In this document: piece after piece, positions 43,379 through 52,477 of the stretch | Position numbering within the stretch: position 1 is the first letter of the stretch | Layout of the letters: each line of letters opens with the position of its first letter | Made by a program: the position numbers and the translations under genes | Notes under the pieces: model-generated | Told to the model about the DNA's origin: nothing | What the model saw: only the letters and a program-made list of their open reading frames with translations | The model's database searches: none | From: Bradyrhizobium sp. 139 | Lineage (GTDB): Bacteria > Pseudomonadota > Alphaproteobacteria > Rhizobiales > Xanthobacteraceae | Length of the DNA stretch: 64,000 bases | NCBI RefSeq assembly: GCF_023074175.1 | Contig: NZ_JADPKS010000174.1 | Location: forward strand, 1-64,000 | Direction: 5' to 3'

Positions 43379-44992
43379 ATGACCGGCGACATCGCAGCCA
43401 CCATCTCGAAAGCGCGCGAGCACTCCATCGGCGATCTCCCGCGCCGTTCGGCGCGTCGCGAGCCGGACAAGCCGGCAGTGAGCTGCGGCAATATCAGCTG
43501 GACCTTCGCCGAGATGGACGCGATCTGCAACCGGCTCGGCCGCGGCCTGCTAGACCTCGGCGTCAGCAAGGGCGACCGTCTCGCGGTGCTCTCGCGCAAC
43601 TCGCATGCCTTTGCCGCGCTTCGGTTCGCGGTGGCGCGGATCGGCGCGGTGCTGGTGCCGATCAACTTCATGCTCAATCCGGACGAGATCAATTTCATCC
43701 TGAAGAGCTCCGGCGCAAAGCTGCTGGCGACCGGTCCCGATTTCGTCGAGCCCGCGCGCGCCGCTTCGGCCAAGGACTGCGCGGTCGAAAAGATGATCTG
43801 GCTGCCGGGTGAGGATCCCGCCACGGCGCCCGCGGGCCTCACCACCTTCGACGATCTCCTCAGCCCGGACGGCTCGTTCCTGGAGGCGTCCGTCGACATC
43901 CGCGATCTCGCGCAGATCGTCTATACCAGCGGCACGGAATCACTGCCCAAGGGCGCGATGCTGACCCATGAGGCCGTGATGTGGCAGTATGTCAGCTGCA
44001 TCATCGACGGCGGCATGAGCGCGGATGACAAGTTCCTGCACGCGCTGCCGCTCTATCATTGCGCCCAGCTTGACGTCTTCCTGGGGCCGCAAGTGTATCT
44101 CGGCGCCTCCGGCGTGATCACGGGCAAGCCGACCGCCGACAACATTCTGGCGCTGATCCAGGCACACAAGATCACCTCCTTCTTCGCGCCGCCGACGATC
44201 TGGATCGCGATGCTGCGCTCGCCGAATTTCGACAAGACCGAGCTGTCGACCCTTCAGAAGGGATATTACGGCGCCTCGATCATGCCGGTGGAGGTGCTGC
44301 TCGAACTCCAGCGCCGCCTGCCCAACGTGAAATTCTGGAATTTCTACGGCCAGACCGAGATCGCGCCGCTCGCGACCGTGCTGGGTCCTGCGGACCAGCT
44401 GCGCAAGGCCGGCTCGGCCGGCAAGCCCGTGCTTAACGTCGAGACGCGCGTGGTCAACGTTTCGATGGAAGACGTGAAGGTGGGCGAGGTCGGCGAGATC
44501 GTGCACCGCTCGCCGCATCTGCTCTCCGGCTATTACAACGATCCGGTGAAAACCGCGGCGGCGTTCTCGGGCGGCTGGTTTCACTCCGGCGATCTCGCCG
44601 TCGTCGATGCCGAGGGCCACATCACCGTGGTCGACCGCGTCAAGGACATGATCAAGACCGGCGGCGAGAATGTCGCGAGCCGCGAGGTCGAGGAGATGGT
44701 CTACCGCATCCCCGCGGTCTCCGAGGTTGCCGTGGTCGGCCTGCCCGATTCGCGCTGGATCGAGGCGGTGACTGCGATCATCGTAGTCAAGTCCGGAGAG
44801 AAGCTGGATGAGGATGCCGTCATCAAGCATTGTGCCGGCCAGATGGCGCATTTCAAGGTGCCCAAGCGCGTGATCTTCGTCGACAGCCTGCCGAAGAATC
44901 CGAGCGGCAAGCTGCTCAAGCGCGAGCTGCGCCAGCGCTTCGTCGGCGGCGAGACGCTCGACAAGGCGATCCAGAAGAACTTTGGGACGTGA
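43379..44992 (+). CDS. Acyl-CoA synthetase (AMP-forming, FadD-like)
   Basis: A 537-residue ANL ligase. The P-loop is YTSGTESLPKGAMLTHEAV, the adenine motif FYGQTEIAP, then SGDLAVVDAEGHITVVDR and the C-terminal PKNPSGKLLKREL with the catalytic Lys. It activates a fatty or aryl acid to CoA ester. GGAGGG precedes the ATG. It follows the GntR gene and should be induced when the repressor binds its effector; the binding protein across the operators may bring in its substrate. Confidence 0.88.
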   Translation: MTGDIAATISKAREHSIGDLPRRSARREPDKPAVSCGNISWTFAEMDAICNRLGRGLLDLGVSKGDRLAVLSRNSHAFAALRFAVARIGAVLVPINFMLNPDEINFILKSSGAKLLATGPDFVEPARAASAKDCAVEKMIWLPGEDPATAPAGLTTFDDLLSPDGSFLEASVDIRDLAQIVYTSGTESLPKGAMLTHEAVMWQYVSCIIDGGMSADDKFLHALPLYHCAQLDVFLGPQVYLGASGVITGKPTADNILALIQAHKITSFFAPPTIWIAMLRSPNFDKTELSTLQKGYYGASIMPVEVLLELQRRLPNVKFWNFYGQTEIAPLATVLGPADQLRKAGSAGKPVLNVETRVVNVSMEDVKVGEVGEIVHRSPHLLSGYYNDPVKTAAAFSGGWFHSGDLAVVDAEGHITVVDRVKDMIKTGGENVASREVEEMVYRIPAVSEVAVVGLPDSRWIEAVTAIIVVKSGEKLDEDAVIKHCAGQMAHFKVPKRVIFVDSLPKNPSGKLLKRELRQRFVGGETLDKAIQKNFGT

Positions 44993-45005
44993 CGCGCGGA
45001 GCCTC

Positions 45006-46208
45006 TCAATACTTCTTCACCGCCGGGCCGAATGCGAACCACAGCGCCATCGACGCTAGCCCGAAACCGCCAAGCAGCAGGAAGGTTGGGCCATAGCCGA
45101 TCCATTCCGCGATCCAACCGCCGAGCGCGGGGCTGAGCGAGGCGCCGACGCCCTGCACGGTGATGACGGCGCCTTGCCCGAGGTTGATGCGGCCGGTGCC
45201 GTTCAGTGAGCGGGCGACCATGCCGGGCACGGCGACCGTCTGAAGTCCCGTGCCGATGCCGTCGAGCACTTGCACGGGCACGACGCCCCACCACCCCGTG
45301 AGGAAAAAGGCGAGCACGCCGCGGACGGGTAAGAACAGGAAGGAGGCTAGGATCACCGGCCAGTAATTGCGCTTGCTCGCGACCCGCATCGCGATCAGCG
45401 AGGTTACGACCATCACGCCCTGCGCAATCACCACCGTGGTCGCGACGAAGCTTGGTCCGTTGGCCTGGGTTTCGCTGACGGCAGCGAGACCATAGAGGGG
45501 AACGATCGCGGCATTGCCGAGATGAAACAGGGCAAGGGCCAGCGCCAGCACGAGCAGCGGCTTATGCTTGAGCAGCATTGTGAGCGCGTCCGGCGGGCTG
45601 TCGGGATCATCCTCCTTGCTGCCGCGCGCGGCGCGATCGTCGATCGCCTTGGCCGGGATCAGCAGCACGCAGGCGATCGCGATGGCGCCGAATGCGGCCG
45701 CCAGCAGGAACACGGCGACGTAGCCGTATCTATAGCCGAGATAGCCCGACAGCGCCGCCCCGACCATGTTGCCGGCGTGGTTGAACGCCTGGTTGCGGCC
45801 GTTCAGCGCATTGAAGCCCTTTTGCCTGGCGATTCCGAGTGTAATTCCGGTCACCGCCGGAACGATCGCGGCGCTCGCCAGCGATTGCGCGACCTGGGAG
45901 AACGTCACTGCCCAGAAGTTCTGCGACAGCAGGATGATTGCGGACGCGAGCACTACGCAGACGCCGGGGATCACGACCCACATGCGCTTGTTACGGCTGG
46001 CATCGATGAAGCCGCCGATTGGCGTGGTGACGAGCATGCCCGAGACATTTCCGATCGTCATCGCGGTGCCGATCAGACCGCTCGCCCAGCCGCGCTCCTG
46101 AAGGAAGACGCCGACGAACGGCCCGATGCCCGACTGCATGTCCGCCATGAAGAAGTTCAGTCCAAACAGGGGCCAGAGACGGGGCGAGGAGGGGGACCGC
46201 GATGTCAT
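45006..46208 (-). CDS. MFS transporter
   Basis: A 400-residue major facilitator with about twelve membrane segments. TPIGGFIDASRNKRMW is the loop 2-3 signature. Similar proteins export drugs or small metabolites; the substrate is unknown. A longer frame with TTG at 46271 exists, but the ATG at 46208 (MTSRSPSS) fits the family length better; neither has a strong ribosome-binding site. It converges on the acyl-CoA synthetase gene with a 13-bp gap. Confidence 0.82.
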   Translation of the reverse strand: MTSRSPSSPRLWPLFGLNFFMADMQSGIGPFVGVFLQERGWASGLIGTAMTIGNVSGMLVTTPIGGFIDASRNKRMWVVIPGVCVVLASAIILLSQNFWAVTFSQVAQSLASAAIVPAVTGITLGIARQKGFNALNGRNQAFNHAGNMVGAALSGYLGYRYGYVAVFLLAAAFGAIAIACVLLIPAKAIDDRAARGSKEDDPDSPPDALTMLLKHKPLLVLALALALFHLGNAAIVPLYGLAAVSETQANGPSFVATTVVIAQGVMVVTSLIAMRVASKRNYWPVILASFLFLPVRGVLAFFLTGWWGVVPVQVLDGIGTGLQTVAVPGMVARSLNGTGRINLGQGAVITVQGVGASLSPALGGWIAEWIGYGPTFLLLGGFGLASMALWFAFGPAVKKY

Positions 46209-46397
46209 CGATATGTCAACCGTGGTCTCAATCAGATTGGGGGCCGGGCCTATTGTGATCCTTTCAGCCAATCGTTCTGGCGTGGATGAAAGTGTAACCG
46301 GCGCCGATCGCGTTGGTTCCAGCGTCTTGCGACTTGGCGACCCTTGCAGTCCCTGCCGCTCAGTCTTTATTAAAGCGTCTCGTCACGGAGGAGAGCC

Positions 46398-47201
46398 ATG
46401 CCGTTCTGGACTTGCGAAACCTGCGGCGCGCAATTTCCGGCAAGCGAGAAGCCGCCGGCGTCCTGTCCCATCTGCGAGGACGAGCGTCAGTTCGTGAACT
46501 GGAAGGGACAGACATTTCTCGCGCCCGAGACGCTGGCACAGCGCTGTCGCGTGGTGTGGCGCAACGATCTCGGCCTGACCGGCCTTGCGCTCGAGCCGAG
46601 CTTTGCCATCGGCCAGCGCGCGCTGCTGGTGCCGCTGGATGGCGGCTGCGCGATGTGGGACTGCGTGCCGCTGGCAACGCCGGAGGCGATCGCGCATGTG
46701 CGCTCGCTCGGCGGGCTGAAGGCCATCGCGATCTCGCATCCGCATTATTATGGCGCGCTCGCCGACTGGAGCGACGCGTTTGGCGGTGTGCCGGTCTATC
46801 TGCATGCCGATGATCGCCAATGGGTGACGCGTCCACATCCGTCAATCGTGCACTGGCACGGCGATCATCATCGCATTTCCGATGATTTGCAGCTGTTGCG
46901 CACCGGCGGTCACTTCACCGGCGCCACCATGCTGCACCATGCGCGCGGTGCGGATGGCAAGGGCGCGCTGCTCACCGGCGATATCGCGCAGGTGACGATG
47001 GACCGCCGTTTTGTCAGCTTCATGTATTCCTATCCGAATTACATGCCGCTCAACACCGCCGCCGTGCGGCGGATCGCGGCTGCGGTCGAGCCGCTCGCCT
47101 TCGACCGCATCTACGGCGCATGGTGGGGCCGCAATATCGCCACCGGGGCCAAGACCGCGTTCTCCGCGTCGGTGCAGCGATATATCGCCGCCATCGCCTG
47201 A
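46398..47201 (+). CDS. MBL-like hydrolase with N-terminal zinc ribbon
   Basis: A 267-residue protein. Residues 1-27 form a rubredoxin-like ribbon (CETC and CPIC). The rest is an MBL fold with SHPHYYGALADW where HxHxDH is expected: the first two His remain, but Asp-His is Tyr-Gly. GGHFTGAT and LTGDIAQ keep the later His and Asp. One metal site is therefore probably lost, so it may be mononuclear or non-hydrolytic. GGAGGAGA precedes the ATG. Confidence 0.8.
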   Translation: MPFWTCETCGAQFPASEKPPASCPICEDERQFVNWKGQTFLAPETLAQRCRVVWRNDLGLTGLALEPSFAIGQRALLVPLDGGCAMWDCVPLATPEAIAHVRSLGGLKAIAISHPHYYGALADWSDAFGGVPVYLHADDRQWVTRPHPSIVHWHGDHHRISDDLQLLRTGGHFTGATMLHHARGADGKGALLTGDIAQVTMDRRFVSFMYSYPNYMPLNTAAVRRIAAAVEPLAFDRIYGAWWGRNIATGAKTAFSASVQRYIAAIA

Positions 47202-47238
47202 GCCGCGATGGTCAGGAATCCCCGTTGCCTTCATCTAA

Positions 47239-47261
47239 TAACTGTACTATAAGTACAGTTA
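47239..47261. promoter_or_regulatory. Operator-like palindrome upstream of the MetX-like gene
   Basis: TAACTGTACT and AGTACAGTTA are perfect 10-bp arms around ATA, extending imperfectly to CTAAT/ATTAG. It lies about 98-120 bp before the ATG at 47359. The AT-rich palindrome stands out from the GC-rich surroundings. Confidence 0.6.
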
Positions 47262-47358
47262 ATTAGCGCGGCGCAACGATGCGTTGCTGGTTCGGCACGA
47301 ACGATGCATCGTCGTTCCAGCGGCGCGTTCTGCAGCCGCGTGAGCGGGAGTTGGACGC

Positions 47359-48378
47359 ATGACGGCGCAGCGCGACTACGAGATTTTCGAGGCTGGCGAG
47401 GTTGCGCTTCAGTCCGGCGCCGTCTTCCCTTTGCTGAAGCTCGCCTACAAGACCTACGGCACGCTGAGCCCGACCAAAGACAACGCCATCCTCTACCCGA
47501 CCTCGTTCAGCGCGCAGCACCACGATACAGAATGGCTGATCGGACCCGGCGGCGTGCTCGATCCCACGCGTTACTTCATCATCATCCCGAACCTGTTCGG
47601 CAATGGCCTGTCGTCCTCGCCGTCGAACTCCGGCGACGCGCCTTTCCCGCAGATCACCTATCACGATGCCATCGCCATCCAGCACAGGCTCCTCACCGAA
47701 CGTTTTGGCATTACAAAACTCGCGCTGGTCTATGGCTGGTCGATGGGCGGCATGCAGGCATATCACTGGGCAGCGCTCCACCCTGATATGGTCGAGCGAG
47801 CCGCGGTCGTCTGCGGCAGCGCGCGCTGTGCGCCCTATAACCATGTCTTTCTCGAAAGCGTGAAGGCCGCGCTGACCGCGGATCCTGCCTTCCGCGATGG
47901 CCGCTTCGCCGAAAAACCGGTTGCCGGCTATCGCGCCATGGGGCGGGTCTATGCCGGCTGGGCGATGTCGCACGGCTTTTATCGCGACGAGCTCTGGCGC
48001 GAGGCGGGTTTCAGCTCGCTGGAGGATTATCTCGCCCGTGCCTGGGACGCGGCTTTTGCACGGCGCGACGCCAACGATCTCCTGGTGCAACTCGGGATCT
48101 GGCAGAACGGCGACATCAGCCGGTGCGGCGCGTTCGGCGGCGATTTCGATCGCGCGCTCGCCGCGGTCAAGGCGCACATGCTGCTGATGCCGGGCGCCAC
48201 CGACCGCTATTTCGATGTCCGCGACAACGAGGACGAGCTTGGCCGGCTAGTCAACGCAAAATCGGCCGTGCTGCATCCGATCCCCTCGCTGCACGGCCAT
48301 CGCGCCGGCAATCCGCTCAACAATCCGCCCGACCAGGCCTTCCTCAGGGCCGAGATCGCAGAGCTTCTCAGCAAGTAA
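47359..48378 (+). CDS. Alpha/beta fold hydrolase, homoserine O-acetyltransferase-like
   Basis: A 339-residue member of the MetX-like alpha/beta hydrolases. The nucleophile elbow is GWSMGG (Ser128); likely Asp282 (GATDRYF) and His312 or His314 (SLHGHRAG) complete the triad. MetX homologues acetylate homoserine, but many such proteins are plain esterases; the 15-bp spacing to a fatty acid desaturase gene argues for a lipid or other role. A palindrome upstream may control it. Confidence 0.8.
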   Translation: MTAQRDYEIFEAGEVALQSGAVFPLLKLAYKTYGTLSPTKDNAILYPTSFSAQHHDTEWLIGPGGVLDPTRYFIIIPNLFGNGLSSSPSNSGDAPFPQITYHDAIAIQHRLLTERFGITKLALVYGWSMGGMQAYHWAALHPDMVERAAVVCGSARCAPYNHVFLESVKAALTADPAFRDGRFAEKPVAGYRAMGRVYAGWAMSHGFYRDELWREAGFSSLEDYLARAWDAAFARRDANDLLVQLGIWQNGDISRCGAFGGDFDRALAAVKAHMLLMPGATDRYFDVRDNEDELGRLVNAKSAVLHPIPSLHGHRAGNPLNNPPDQAFLRAEIAELLSK

Positions 48379-48393
48379 TACAGGGCCCCGACG

Positions 48394-49341
48394 ATGACTG
48401 ACGCGACTGTTTCAGAGCCCGACCATCGCCTGAAGCCGCTGACACCGGCCATGCTGCGCGAATTGTCGGTGCGCTCAAACATCAGAGGCGCGACGCAGAG
48501 CCTCGGCCATTACGGCGTGATCGTGCTGGTCGGCGCGCTGATCTGGATGGTTACGTCGCGCCATGGCGTCCTCTGGGCGTTGCCGCTGATGGCGGTGCAG
48601 GGCTATCTCGTCGCCTTCCTGTTCATGGCGGTGCACGAGACCGCGCACAAGACTGCTTTCAAAAGCCGTGGCCTCAACCTCGCGGTCGGCTATCTCTCGG
48701 CCTTCATCATTGCATTGCCTTACGAATATTACTGCCTGTTTCACTGGGATCACCATCGCTACACCCAGGATCCCGAAAAGGATCCGGAGCTGATTGTCGG
48801 CATGAAGCCGACATCCGACACGCAGCTTGCGATCGCCTATAGCGGCCTGCTCCAGGTCGCCGGCCGTCTCCGGCTGATGCTCGGCCAGGCCGTCACCGGC
48901 AAGGTGGTCGTGCCCTGGATCCCCGAGACCAAGCGCGCCACCATCGTGGCCGAAGCGCGCGCCTATGTCGCGCTCTATGTGCTGCTGCTCGCGGTCTCGC
49001 TGTGGTTTTCCTCGGCACTGCTGCTCTGGGCCTGGATCGTCCCGCTTGTGATCGGGCAATTCTTCCTGCGGCCCTATCTCTATGCCGAGCACACCGGCTG
49101 CGAGCGCACCCGCAGCGCCTTCCAGAATACCCGCACCACTTATACCGGCGCGATCGTCAAATGGTTTGCGTGGAACATGCCCTACCATGTCGAGCACCAC
49201 GCCTATCCCTCGATCCCCTTTCACGCGCTGCCGAAGCTGAACGGGATCGTCGACGGCGAGATCGTCCATCGCGGCCGCGGCTACATCAGGACGACGCGCG
49301 AGACCTGGGCCTGGTTTCGGCGGCAGCGGCAGGGTGGCTAG
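48394..49341 (+). CDS. Fatty acid desaturase family protein
   Basis: A 315-residue membrane diiron desaturase/hydroxylase. The three His boxes are HETAHK (about residue 84), HWDHHR (about 119) and HVEHH (about 265), with four to six membrane segments between. It introduces a double bond or hydroxyl using O2 and a reductase. It lies 15 bp downstream of the MetX-like gene and is probably cotranscribed. Confidence 0.88.
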   Translation: MTDATVSEPDHRLKPLTPAMLRELSVRSNIRGATQSLGHYGVIVLVGALIWMVTSRHGVLWALPLMAVQGYLVAFLFMAVHETAHKTAFKSRGLNLAVGYLSAFIIALPYEYYCLFHWDHHRYTQDPEKDPELIVGMKPTSDTQLAIAYSGLLQVAGRLRLMLGQAVTGKVVVPWIPETKRATIVAEARAYVALYVLLLAVSLWFSSALLLWAWIVPLVIGQFFLRPYLYAEHTGCERTRSAFQNTRTTYTGAIVKWFAWNMPYHVEHHAYPSIPFHALPKLNGIVDGEIVHRGRGYIRTTRETWAWFRRQRQGG

Positions 49342-49349
49342 CTGAACGC

Positions 49350-49380
49350 AAAGCCCCGGTCGCGGCGCGACCGGGGCTTT
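49350..49380. terminator. Strong bidirectional terminator
   Basis: AAAGCCCCGGTCGC, a GGC loop and GCGACCGGGGCTTT form a perfect 14-bp stem between the convergent desaturase and the small secreted-protein gene. Confidence 0.85.
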
Positions 49381-49397
49381 GTCGTGGATCCCATAGA

Positions 49398-49637
49398 TCA
49401 GTAGATCCCGTAGGCGCAGACATTCACCACGCGCACGCGCAGGCCGCGGCGGGTCTGGATGACGCGCTCTCGGTAGCAGTTGTTGACGCCGGTGTTGACG
49501 TAGACGCCGCCAAAGCCCCAGCCCGGGCCCCAGTGGTGGTGGAAGCCGTGGGCCGAGGCTGCGCTGGGCGCGAGAGCGGCAGCGCCGAGCGAACCGGCAG
49601 CGATCAGACCAAGTGCAAGCTTACGAAACATCTTCAT
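49398..49637 (-). CDS. Small secreted protein, His/Gly-rich
   Basis: A 79-residue protein with a Sec signal peptide (LALGLIAAGSLGAAALAPSAASA, cleavage near residue 29). The mature part starts HGFHHHWGPGWGFGG, then has two Cys (CYRERVIQT... and NVCAYGIY) that could form a disulfide. Similar small exported proteins are common in Bradyrhizobium; the function is unknown. The His cluster might bind metal, which is speculation. Confidence 0.7.
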   Translation of the reverse strand: MKMFRKLALGLIAAGSLGAAALAPSAASAHGFHHHWGPGWGFGGVYVNTGVNNCYRERVIQTRRGLRVRVVNVCAYGIY

Positions 49638-49768
49638 TCTCCAGTGTGGCGCGAAGCCGTTGTTGTGTCCCTGCTTCTCGGTCGGGCCGAGGCGCGAATG
49701 CGTTCACGGCGCGCGGCGGGAATCGTGTTTCAGGATTGTTTCGTGGGGCGCGGCAAGACGCGCCGCTG

Positions 49769-50752
49769 TCAGGCTTTCCGCGCCGCTGTGCGGTAGCGCG
49801 CAGCCGTTGCCTGCGTCAGCTCCGCCATCTTCTCGCGGAGGTCGGCGGGCTCCAGCACTTCGGCTTCGGGCCCAAGCCGCAACAATTCGGCCGCAGCATG
49901 CCATGACGTCTTGCCGGTCGGCACTCTGGCGATGCGCCAGCCGTCTTCATCGGCGGTCTCGTCAAGCTGTGTGCGCGCCCTGACGTAAGGCTGGCTCAGT
50001 GCCTCGAGCAGCTTGACGCCGAATGGCGAGAGCCTGACGATCGCGACATTGGGATGCATCTCGGCTTCGAGGCGAAGCGTCGCAGCCTGCCAATAGGCGG
50101 CGAGATCGAACTCCGACGGACGATCGAAGCGGTCGTCGAGCGCCGTGCAATCCAGCACGCGCGCGACACGATAGGTGCGCACACTGCCGTCGACCTCGCC
50201 GGCGAGATACCAGCTGCCGCCCTTCAGCACGAGTCCGAGCGGTGCGACGCGGCGCTGCTTCTCCGCGCGCCAGCTCCGGTAACGGATTTTGATCAGCGTT
50301 CCGCGCAAGGCTGCGCCGGCAATTGTGCGCAAATGTTTTGGTTCTTCCGCCTCGCCGAACCAGCCTGGTGCGTCCAGGTGGAAACGCTCCTGCATCCGGC
50401 TGGCATCCTGGCGCAGGTGGACGGGCAGCGCCGCCATCAGCTTGTTCTGCGCGGCGATCATCGCGGCATCGAGTCCGAGCGCCGCCGCCGGGCCCGGCAA
50501 TCCCGTCAGGAACAGCGCCCCCGCCTCGCTCTGCGACAAGCCGTTCAAACGCACGCGATAACCATCGAGCAGGCGATATCCGCCCTCCGCCCCGCGGTCG
50601 GCGTAGACGGGAACGCCGGAGGCCGCGAGCGCGTCGATGTCGCGGTAGATCGTGCGCACCGACACCTCGCAGGCCTCGGCGAGCTCAGGCGCGGTGACCT
50701 GCCCTCTGGCCTGGAGGGTGGTGAGGATGGACAGCATCCGGCTCGCGCGCAT
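49769..50752 (-). CDS. WYL-domain transcriptional regulator (YafY family)
   Basis: A 327-residue regulator with an N-terminal HTH_11 domain (LQARGQVTAPELAEACEVSVRTIYRDIDAL) followed by a WYL domain (IKIRYRSWRAEKQRRVAPLGLVLKGGSWYLAGEVDG) and a C-terminal extension domain. These proteins bind ligands or nucleic acids through the WYL barrel. It is divergent from a GST gene across a 15-bp-arm palindrome (50761-50795), so it likely controls both. Confidence 0.86.
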   Translation of the reverse strand: MRASRMLSILTTLQARGQVTAPELAEACEVSVRTIYRDIDALAASGVPVYADRGAEGGYRLLDGYRVRLNGLSQSEAGALFLTGLPGPAAALGLDAAMIAAQNKLMAALPVHLRQDASRMQERFHLDAPGWFGEAEEPKHLRTIAGAALRGTLIKIRYRSWRAEKQRRVAPLGLVLKGGSWYLAGEVDGSVRTYRVARVLDCTALDDRFDRPSEFDLAAYWQAATLRLEAEMHPNVAIVRLSPFGVKLLEALSQPYVRARTQLDETADEDGWRIARVPTGKTSWHAAAELLRLGPEAEVLEPADLREKMAELTQATAARYRTAARKA

Positions 50753-50760
50753 GATCCCTT

Positions 50761-50795
50761 AGACCATATCTGACACAAGATGTCAGGTATGGTCT
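50761..50795. promoter_or_regulatory. Operator of the WYL regulator/GST pair
   Basis: AGACCATATCTGACA and TGTCAGGTATGGTCT are inverted at 14 of 15 positions around CAAGA, immediately upstream of the regulator start and about 43 bp before the GST start. Confidence 0.78.
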
Positions 50796-50837
50796 GCTAC
50801 TAGACGCACCATCGCCAGCCGCCAGATGGAGACTGCC

Positions 50838-51482
50838 ATGACCGATCCGAACCGCATCACGCTGTATTATTCGCCGCAGACGCGCGCCACCGGCACGCGG
50901 GTGCTGCTGGAGGAGCTTGGCGCGCCCTACGATCTCCACGTTCTCAACATGAAAGCCGGCGAGCAGCGCCAGCCGGCCTATCTCGCCATCAATCCGCTGG
51001 GCAAGGTGCCGGCGATCCGCCACGGCGAGGCGCTGGTGACCGAGCAGGTCGCCATCACCATCTATCTCGCCGATCTCTTCCCGCAGGCCGGCCTCACGCC
51101 CGCGCTGAACGATCCACTGCGCGGCCCCTATTTGCGCTGGATCACCTATTACGGGTCATCCTTCGAGCCGGCCCTGATTGACAAGTTCATGCAGCGCGAG
51201 CCGGCGCCGATCACGCAGTCGCCCTATGCCGATTACGACACCATGCTGGGCGCGCTCGAGGCGCAATTGGCGAAGGGGCCGTATCTGCTCGGCGAGCGTA
51301 TGACGGCGGCGGATGTCCTGTGGGGTGTCGCGTTCAGCTGGACGATGATGTTCGGCATCGTGCCGAAGAAGGATGTCTTCGTCCGTTATGCCGAACGCAT
51401 GACCTCGCGGCCGGCGTTCCAGCGCATCAATGCCGCGGATGATGAGATGGCGGCGCGGCATGCTGCGGCTGCTGGCGGGTGA
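50838..51482 (+). CDS. Glutathione S-transferase family protein
   Basis: A 214-residue GST. The thioredoxin-like N-terminal domain has ITLYYSPQTRATGTRVLLEELG, cis-Pro in GKVPAI and the Glu-Gln pair TEQVAITIYLADL that holds glutathione; the helical domain contains YLLGERMTAADVLWG, the N-capping box. Its role is probably detoxification. The ATG at 50838 is preferred to 50826 since GGAG lies six bases upstream. Probably regulated by the divergent WYL protein. Confidence 0.85.
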   Translation: MTDPNRITLYYSPQTRATGTRVLLEELGAPYDLHVLNMKAGEQRQPAYLAINPLGKVPAIRHGEALVTEQVAITIYLADLFPQAGLTPALNDPLRGPYLRWITYYGSSFEPALIDKFMQREPAPITQSPYADYDTMLGALEAQLAKGPYLLGERMTAADVLWGVAFSWTMMFGIVPKKDVFVRYAERMTSRPAFQRINAADDEMAARHAAAAGG

Positions 51483-51502
51483 GCGGTCGCCACATACTCC
51501 GT

Positions 51503-51656
51503 GTCGTCCCGGGCAAGCGTCAGCGCAGACCCGGGACCCATAACCACAGGGAAGAGTTTTGCGAAGACTCGTGGTTACCGCCTTTTGTCATAACCACTCC
51601 CTGTGGTTATGGGTCCCGGATCTGCGCGCGCTTAAGGCGCGCTTGTCCGGGACGAC
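51503..51656. repeat. REP-like compound palindrome (GTCGTCCCGGG type)
   Basis: Outer arms GTCGTCCCGGGCAAGCG and CGCTTGTCCGGGACGAC, then GACCCGGGACCCATAACCAC and GTGGTTATGGGTCCCGGA arms inside. It occupies the gap between convergent genes. Confidence 0.7.
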
Positions 51657-51679
51657 AGCGAGGCTGATGCCGCTCCCCC

Positions 51680-52465
51680 TCAAAACCTCGGCGGCCGCTT
51701 TTCCGCGAATGCCTTGATGCCTTCCTTGATCTCGTCGCCGCGCATGCTGTCGCGGTGGCGCTGGTCGGCGGCTTGCTCGTCGAGCTCGCCGCGGGCGAAC
51801 TCGTTGATGGCGCGCTTCATGCCGCGCATTGCCTGCGGCGCGTTGCCGGCGAGGACGCCAGCAAGCTTGTCGACCTCCTCGTCGAGAGCTTCCTCCGGCA
51901 CCATGGCGGTGAGATAGCCGATCCGCAGCATTTCCGGCGCGATGATCTTCTGTGCCGTGAGAAACAGCTTCTTCGCATTGTCGACGCCGAGCCGTGTCGC
52001 GTAGCGTTTGATGCCGCTCCTGTAGTAATGCAGCCCGAGCCGCGCCGCCGGCATGAACATCTCGGCGGTGTCGACGCCGATGCGGAAATCGCAGGCCAGC
52101 GCAAGGTCGGTCGAGCCGCCATAGACGCCGCCGTTGAGCCGGCAGATCGTCGGCACGCCCAAATCTTCCAACCGGTTGACGACCACTTCGAACGCCGAGC
52201 CGGCGCTTTGCTGCTCGCTCGCGCTCGCCGCGCGCTCGGCAACCGAGTTGAGGTCATAGCCCGCGGAGAAGGCGCGTCCGGTGCCGGTCAGCACTAGCAC
52301 GCGGATATCAGGATCGGCCTCGACCCGGTCGAACAGTTTTATCAGTTCGCCGAGATCCTCTGCCTGGAGCCGGTTGAGATGTTTTGGCCGGTTGAGCCGG
52401 ATGGTGGCGCGTGCGCCGTCGAGTTCGAGCAGGGGGCCAGTGGCTGCGCCGGCTGTGTCCGACAT
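51680..52465 (-). CDS. Enoyl-CoA hydratase/isomerase family protein
   Basis: A 261-residue crotonase. The oxyanion loop is GTGRAFSAGYDL and the second loop is NGGVYGGSTDLALACDFRI. Catalytic Glu positions are not standard (RLGLHYYRSG follows), so the reaction is undetermined. The ATG at 52465 has GGAG six bases upstream. It starts 12 bp after the channel gene ends, so the two are cotranscribed, an odd pairing. Confidence 0.83.
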   Translation of the reverse strand: MSDTAGAATGPLLELDGARATIRLNRPKHLNRLQAEDLGELIKLFDRVEADPDIRVLVLTGTGRAFSAGYDLNSVAERAASASEQQSAGSAFEVVVNRLEDLGVPTICRLNGGVYGGSTDLALACDFRIGVDTAEMFMPAARLGLHYYRSGIKRYATRLGVDNAKKLFLTAQKIIAPEMLRIGYLTAMVPEEALDEEVDKLAGVLAGNAPQAMRGMKRAINEFARGELDEQAADQRHRDSMRGDEIKEGIKAFAEKRPPRF

Positions 52466-52477
52466 TCTTGTCTCCAT

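Noticed and set aside
47359..48378. Calling the MetX-like gene metX
   Set aside because: The triad is present, but the desaturase partner and lack of methionine genes leave the substrate open.
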